Below are positions 61,065 to 64,000 of a DNA stretch of 64,000 nucleotides, piece by piece. The number at the start of each line of letters is the position of its first letter. Position 1 is the first letter of the stretch. The notes beneath the pieces are model-generated. The model saw only the letters and a list, made by a program, of their open reading frames with translations, was not told where the DNA came from and ran no database searches. This DNA is from Mycobacterium sp. AT1 (GTDB lineage: Bacteria > Actinomycetota > Actinomycetes > Mycobacteriales > Mycobacteriaceae). Location: the NCBI RefSeq assembly GCF_002043095.1, contig NZ_MVOC01000023.1:1-64000 (forward strand). Direction: 5' to 3'. A program made the translations under genes and the position numbers.

Positions 61065-61348
61065 TCGGCGACCGCTGCCGACACGGTTGACGCGACCCGA
61101 GCGGCCAGCAGGTGACCCCAAATCAGAGCTGCCTCGGTCTGATGGGGAACGCCGTCGCCCTTGCCGCCGACCAGATGCGCCAGCGCCGTTGCCAAGGCGG
61201 CGGGGCCGATGCCGGTCTGGTGTACGGCCTTGACGAGGTCGTCGAAGGCGTCGCGCGCGGAGCATCCACGGAGTCCCATCAGGATGCCGGTCGCCAGGTC
61301 GATCATGCGTCGTGACGACGGGTCCTCGCGTCGGCCCGGTGTGGTCAT
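61061..61348 (-). CDS. Stand-alone ANTAR-domain protein (RNA-binding antiterminator type)
   Basis: A 95-residue protein; residues about 13-62 match the ANTAR helical bundle: MIDLATGILMGLRGCSARDAFDDLVKAVHQTGIGPAALATALAHLV, with the A-x-GILM and DAF-x-x-L signature. ANTAR domains bind paired hexaloop hairpins in nascent RNA to prevent termination, normally controlled by an attached sensor domain (GAF, PAS, response regulator), which is absent here. AAGGAG precedes ATG 61348. It follows transketolase on the same strand. Confidence 0.75.
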   Translation of the reverse strand: MTTPGRREDPSSRRMIDLATGILMGLRGCSARDAFDDLVKAVHQTGIGPAALATALAHLVGGKGDGVPHQTEAALIWGHLLAARVASTVSAAVAE

Positions 61349-61510
61349 GGCAGCGCTCCTTCGGTCTTCTTCGTCACGGACCCGGTCTACCTCGCGCAGA
61401 TGAACGTGAGTCGACGTCGCAGTGTCGCGCGTCCCCGCGCCACGGGGAATGGTCATCGAATCGGCGTCCATCGTTTGGCGCCAGGTCACCCAGGCAGCCG
61501 GCACTCACGG

Positions 61511-63580
61511 CTACTCCTTCGTCCGATGCGCCAGAACCCCTCGAACGGCACTCGCGACGTCGTCTGCCGTGAAGCCGAAGTGGCGGTGCAGATCCGCGGC
61601 GGGGCCGGACGCGCCGAAACCATTGACCGCGATGATTCGACCCAGCGGCCCGACGTGGCGTTCCCAGCCGAACCCCGAGGCCGCCTCGACGGACACTCGC
61701 GCGGTGAGACTCGGCGGCAGGACCTCGTCGCGGTAGTCCCGGTCCTGGGCGTCGAACAGCGCCCACGACGGCATGCTGACCACGCGAACGGCGATGCCAG
61801 ACGCGGCGAGTAGCTCCCTGGCCTGCATCGCCAGTGCCACTTCACTTCCGGTGGCGATGATCAGCGCGGCGGGCCGTGCACCGTCGGCCGGGTCGGCCAA
61901 CACGTATGCGCCGCGGGCCACGCCTGCTGCCGACCCGAGGGTCGTCCTGTCGAAGACGGGACCGTCCTGTTTGGACAGCACCAGTGCGACGGGCCTGTCG
62001 TCGACGGACATGATGACCCGCCACGCTTCGCGAATCTCGTTGGCGTCGGCGGGGCGCAGGTCGACCATGTTGGGCATCGCGCGCAGTGAGGCCAGCTGTT
62101 CGACGGGCTGGTGCGTGGGACCGTCCTCGCCCATGCCGATGGAGTCGTGGGTGTAGACGTGGATCACCGGCTGGCCCATCAGGGCGCCGAGGCGCAGAGG
62201 TCCACGCTGGAAGTCGGAGAAGACGAGGAAGCCCGCTTGGAAGGGTCGTAAACCGCTGAGCGCCAGCCCGTTTGCGGCCGCGGCCGCGGCGGCCTCGCGC
62301 ACCCCGAAGTGCAGATTCCTTCCGGCGTAGTCGGCGGGGCCGAAGTGTCCGCTGGCGCCGTCGAGCGCCGTCTTGGTCGACGGGGCCAGGTCGGACGCGC
62401 CGCCAAGCAGCCACGGCACCGCCGTGGCGACCGCGTTGAGGACTCGGTGATTGGCGATTCGGCCGGCGATGGGGCCGTCGGCGGGGGTGAACTCGGGCAG
62501 GTCGTCGTCCCAGCCATCGGGCAGCGTCCGGGTGATCATCGACGCGAGCCCGTCGGCAAGGTCGGGATGGGCGGTCTGGTATCGGGCCAGCATGGCGTTC
62601 CAGTCGGCGCGCGCCCTCGTACCTCTGGCGGCGACGCCGAGCGCGAACTGCTCATAGGCGGCGTCGGGGACGAGGAAGTGGGCGTCCGCCGGCCACTGGT
62701 AGAAGCGTTTGGCGGCGCGCGCCTCGTCGGCGCCCAGCGGTTCACTGTGTGCCGACGCGGTGCCCTGCTTGGTGGGTGCGCCGTAGCCGATGATGCTGCG
62801 GACGATGATGAGCATCGGAGATCCGGTGTGCGACGTGAATTGGCTGAAAGCCCTTTGTAGCGCGCCGATGTCGTTGGCGTCCGCGACGTAGGTGACGGTC
62901 CACCCGTAGGAGCGGAACCTGGTTGCCACGTCTTCGGTGAACGCCAGCGACGTCTCGCCCTCGATCGTGATCGCGTTGCTGTCGTAGATCCAGCAGAGGT
63001 TGTCCAGTTTGAGGTGCCCGGCCAGCGACGCCGCCTCCTGGCTGATGCCCTCCATCATGTCGCCGTCACCCGCGAGGGCGTACACGCGGTAGTCGAACAC
63101 GTCGAAGCCCGGCCGGTTGAACTGCGCCGCTTGCCATTTGCCTGCCATCGCCATGCCGACACTGGTGGCGACACCCGTTCCCAACGGCCCTGTCGTGCAC
63201 TCGATTCCGTCGGCCAGTTCGTATTCTGGGTGTCCCGCGCACGGGCTCCCGAGTTGACGGAAGCGGCGGATGTCGTCGAGTTCGATCGTCAGTCGGTCGC
63301 GTTCGGCGCAGCGGACGCGGGCCAGGTGTAGCAGCGCGTAGAGCAGCATCGAGGCGTGTCCCGCCGACAGCACGAACCGGTCGCGGTTGATCCAGCGGGG
63401 ATCGTCGACGTCGTAGGTCAGTGCCCGGTTCCACAGCGTGTATCCGACCGGAGCCAGCGCCATCGCGGCGCCGGGATGGCCCGACTTCGCCTCCGCCACG
63501 GCGTCGATGACCAGTGTTCTGATCGTGTTGACGGCGACCGTGTCGGCGTCGACGGTGACGGTGGTGGCCAGATCGGTCAT
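61511..63580 (-). CDS. tkt: Transketolase
   Basis: A 689-residue ThDP-dependent transketolase: N-terminal AVAEAKSGHPGAAMALAPV, the ThDP motif GDGDMMEGISQEAASLAGHLKLDNLCWIYDSN, then MGEDGPTHQPVEQLASLRAMP and the C-terminal domain. It moves two-carbon units between sugar phosphates in the pentose phosphate pathway. The gene lies 17 bases behind the glycerate kinase-like fragment on the same strand; ribosome site AAAGGAA precedes ATG 63580. This may be a second transketolase, as the main mycobacterial one is normally linked to tal and zwf. Confidence 0.9.
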   Translation of the reverse strand: MTDLATTVTVDADTVAVNTIRTLVIDAVAEAKSGHPGAAMALAPVGYTLWNRALTYDVDDPRWINRDRFVLSAGHASMLLYALLHLARVRCAERDRLTIELDDIRRFRQLGSPCAGHPEYELADGIECTTGPLGTGVATSVGMAMAGKWQAAQFNRPGFDVFDYRVYALAGDGDMMEGISQEAASLAGHLKLDNLCWIYDSNAITIEGETSLAFTEDVATRFRSYGWTVTYVADANDIGALQRAFSQFTSHTGSPMLIIVRSIIGYGAPTKQGTASAHSEPLGADEARAAKRFYQWPADAHFLVPDAAYEQFALGVAARGTRARADWNAMLARYQTAHPDLADGLASMITRTLPDGWDDDLPEFTPADGPIAGRIANHRVLNAVATAVPWLLGGASDLAPSTKTALDGASGHFGPADYAGRNLHFGVREAAAAAAANGLALSGLRPFQAGFLVFSDFQRGPLRLGALMGQPVIHVYTHDSIGMGEDGPTHQPVEQLASLRAMPNMVDLRPADANEIREAWRVIMSVDDRPVALVLSKQDGPVFDRTTLGSAAGVARGAYVLADPADGARPAALIIATGSEVALAMQARELLAASGIAVRVVSMPSWALFDAQDRDYRDEVLPPSLTARVSVEAASGFGWERHVGPLGRIIAVNGFGASGPAADLHRHFGFTADDVASAVRGVLAHRTKE

Positions 63581-63597
63581 GGTAATTCCTTTGAGAG

Positions 63598-64000
63598 TCA
63601 TGGATTTTCGAGCCCGATGGGATTGGCGGGAGCCGCCTGCGGTGCGTGCCGGAAGGTCGCCCCGAGCACTGCCATCGCGGCGAATCCCGTTCCGCCGGCG
63701 GCGCCAGCGCCAGGAGTCAGCGTCATGTCCGTGCCGGTGGCGGTGTTGACCAGTTCGCTCCATTGGTGAAGCCGGCGCTCGAGGATGACGACTTGCGCGT
63801 GGGTGGCACCCTTCTGCGGGCCGAACGCCGTCGCGGCGCCGTTGGGGCCGAGGAGCGGATTGGTGACGTCGGCCGCCAAGGTGAACGTGGTGTCGGCCAC
63901 CCGCGGATCCATCGCGGTCAGGTCTAGGTATGCGGCGTTGCCGATTGCGTTGATCCCCAACGTCAGTGGGCGGCCGCGGTGCGAGTGCAGCACCGCGCCG
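63598..64000 (-). pseudogene. Glycerate kinase (GlxK/GarK family), apparent C-terminal truncation; 5' end beyond window
   Basis: The frame is open to the right edge (its N terminus lies outside). The visible 134 residues align with the middle of GarK-type glycerate kinases: DPRVADTTFTLAADVTNPLLGP, GAATAFGPQKGATHAQ, and PGAGAAGGTGFAAMAVLGATF. In the family this region is followed by about 110 residues that include a TGEGR(I/L)D catalytic motif and GKxPIGV. Here the frame ends 24 residues after PGAGAAGG, with the stop at 63598 just before tkt. The missing part is not seen in other frames, so I call a truncation. Seen: alignment by eye only; a genuine shorter form cannot be excluded. Confidence 0.6.

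Overview
The window is high-GC actinobacterial chromosome, almost certainly from a mycobacterium of the rapid-growing Mycolicibacterium type. The signs are frequent GTG starts, an F420/LLM oxidoreductase and deazaflavin-type nitroreductase, many fadE/fadD genes, DUF3349 and DUF6131 proteins, exported proteins of mycobacterial type, and gene order. From memory, the backbone follows M. tuberculosis H37Rv Rv0539 to Rv0566c: GT2 and DUF2064 (Rv0539/Rv0540), membrane protein (Rv0541c), menE (Rv0542c), DUF3349 (Rv0543c), small membrane protein (Rv0544c), pitA (Rv0545c), VOC (Rv0546c), SDR (Rv0547c), menB (Rv0548c), fadD8 (Rv0551c), amidohydrolase (Rv0552), menC (Rv0553), bpoC (Rv0554), menD (Rv0555), DUF3592 (Rv0556), mgtA (Rv0557), menG (Rv0558), menJ (Rv0561c), grcC1 (Rv0562), htpX (Rv0563), gpsA (Rv0564c), yajQ (Rv0566c). 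No transposase, integrase, prophage or CRISPR array was seen, and no stretch over 300 bases lacks a gene.

Regions. 1-3.2 kb: glycosyltransferase/DUF2064/methyltransferase operon facing a polytopic membrane protein. 3.2-16.8 kb: a block I do not recall at this place in H37Rv: LLM oxidoreductase, exo/endonuclease-phosphatase, a PhoU paralogue, a HAD/GH65/flavin-reductase operon, a two-subunit acyl-CoA dehydrogenase, a stress pair (DJ-1/PfpI and ChaB) with SigF-like promoters, an Na+/H+ antiporter and an AI-2E-type transporter. 16.9-22.5 kb: PPOX, menE, two DUF3349 paralogues flanking pitA with a Pho-box-like repeat, VOC, SDR. 22.5-30 kb: GNAT, membrane protein, APC permease, Zn-alcohol dehydrogenase, PucR regulator and a fused E1 2-oxoacid dehydrogenase, probably an inserted catabolic module. 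30-36 kb: menB, nitroreductase, HAD, CynX-type MFS with a FadR-type regulator, fadD8. 36-50.9 kb: exported protein, amidohydrolase, acyl-CoA synthetase, acyltransferase, menC, PfpI, bpoC, menD, DUF3592, DsbA-like lipoprotein, mgtA, ClC channel, SDR, menG. 50.9-60 kb: large LuxR-family ATPase, menJ, grcC1, htpX, two exported proteins, gpsA, yajQ. 60-64 kb: tRNA-Tyr, small proteins including a stand-alone ANTAR protein, transketolase and the edge of a glycerate kinase that appears C-terminally truncated.

The common theme is menaquinone: menE, menB, menC, menD, menG, the polyprenyl diphosphate synthase grcC1 and the side-chain reductase menJ are all here, spread over 38 kb among lipid and envelope genes rather than in one operon. 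Reading the start regions shows a recurring layout in which a TANNNT-type -10 box lies 6 or 7 bases before an ATG/GTG with no Shine-Dalgarno sequence, i.e. predicted leaderless transcripts. This holds for menB, menC, menG, menJ and grcC1 and several neighbours. In two places (menJ/grcC1 and acyltransferase/menC) divergent start codons are only 21-23 bases apart and the opposing -10 boxes overlap.

Other non-coding structure includes three kinds of roughly 60-67 bp imperfect palindromes in intergenic gaps (two seen twice), strong hairpin terminators, and candidate operators. Positions are read by eye; homology statements rest on motifs and remembered family sequences, not on a search.
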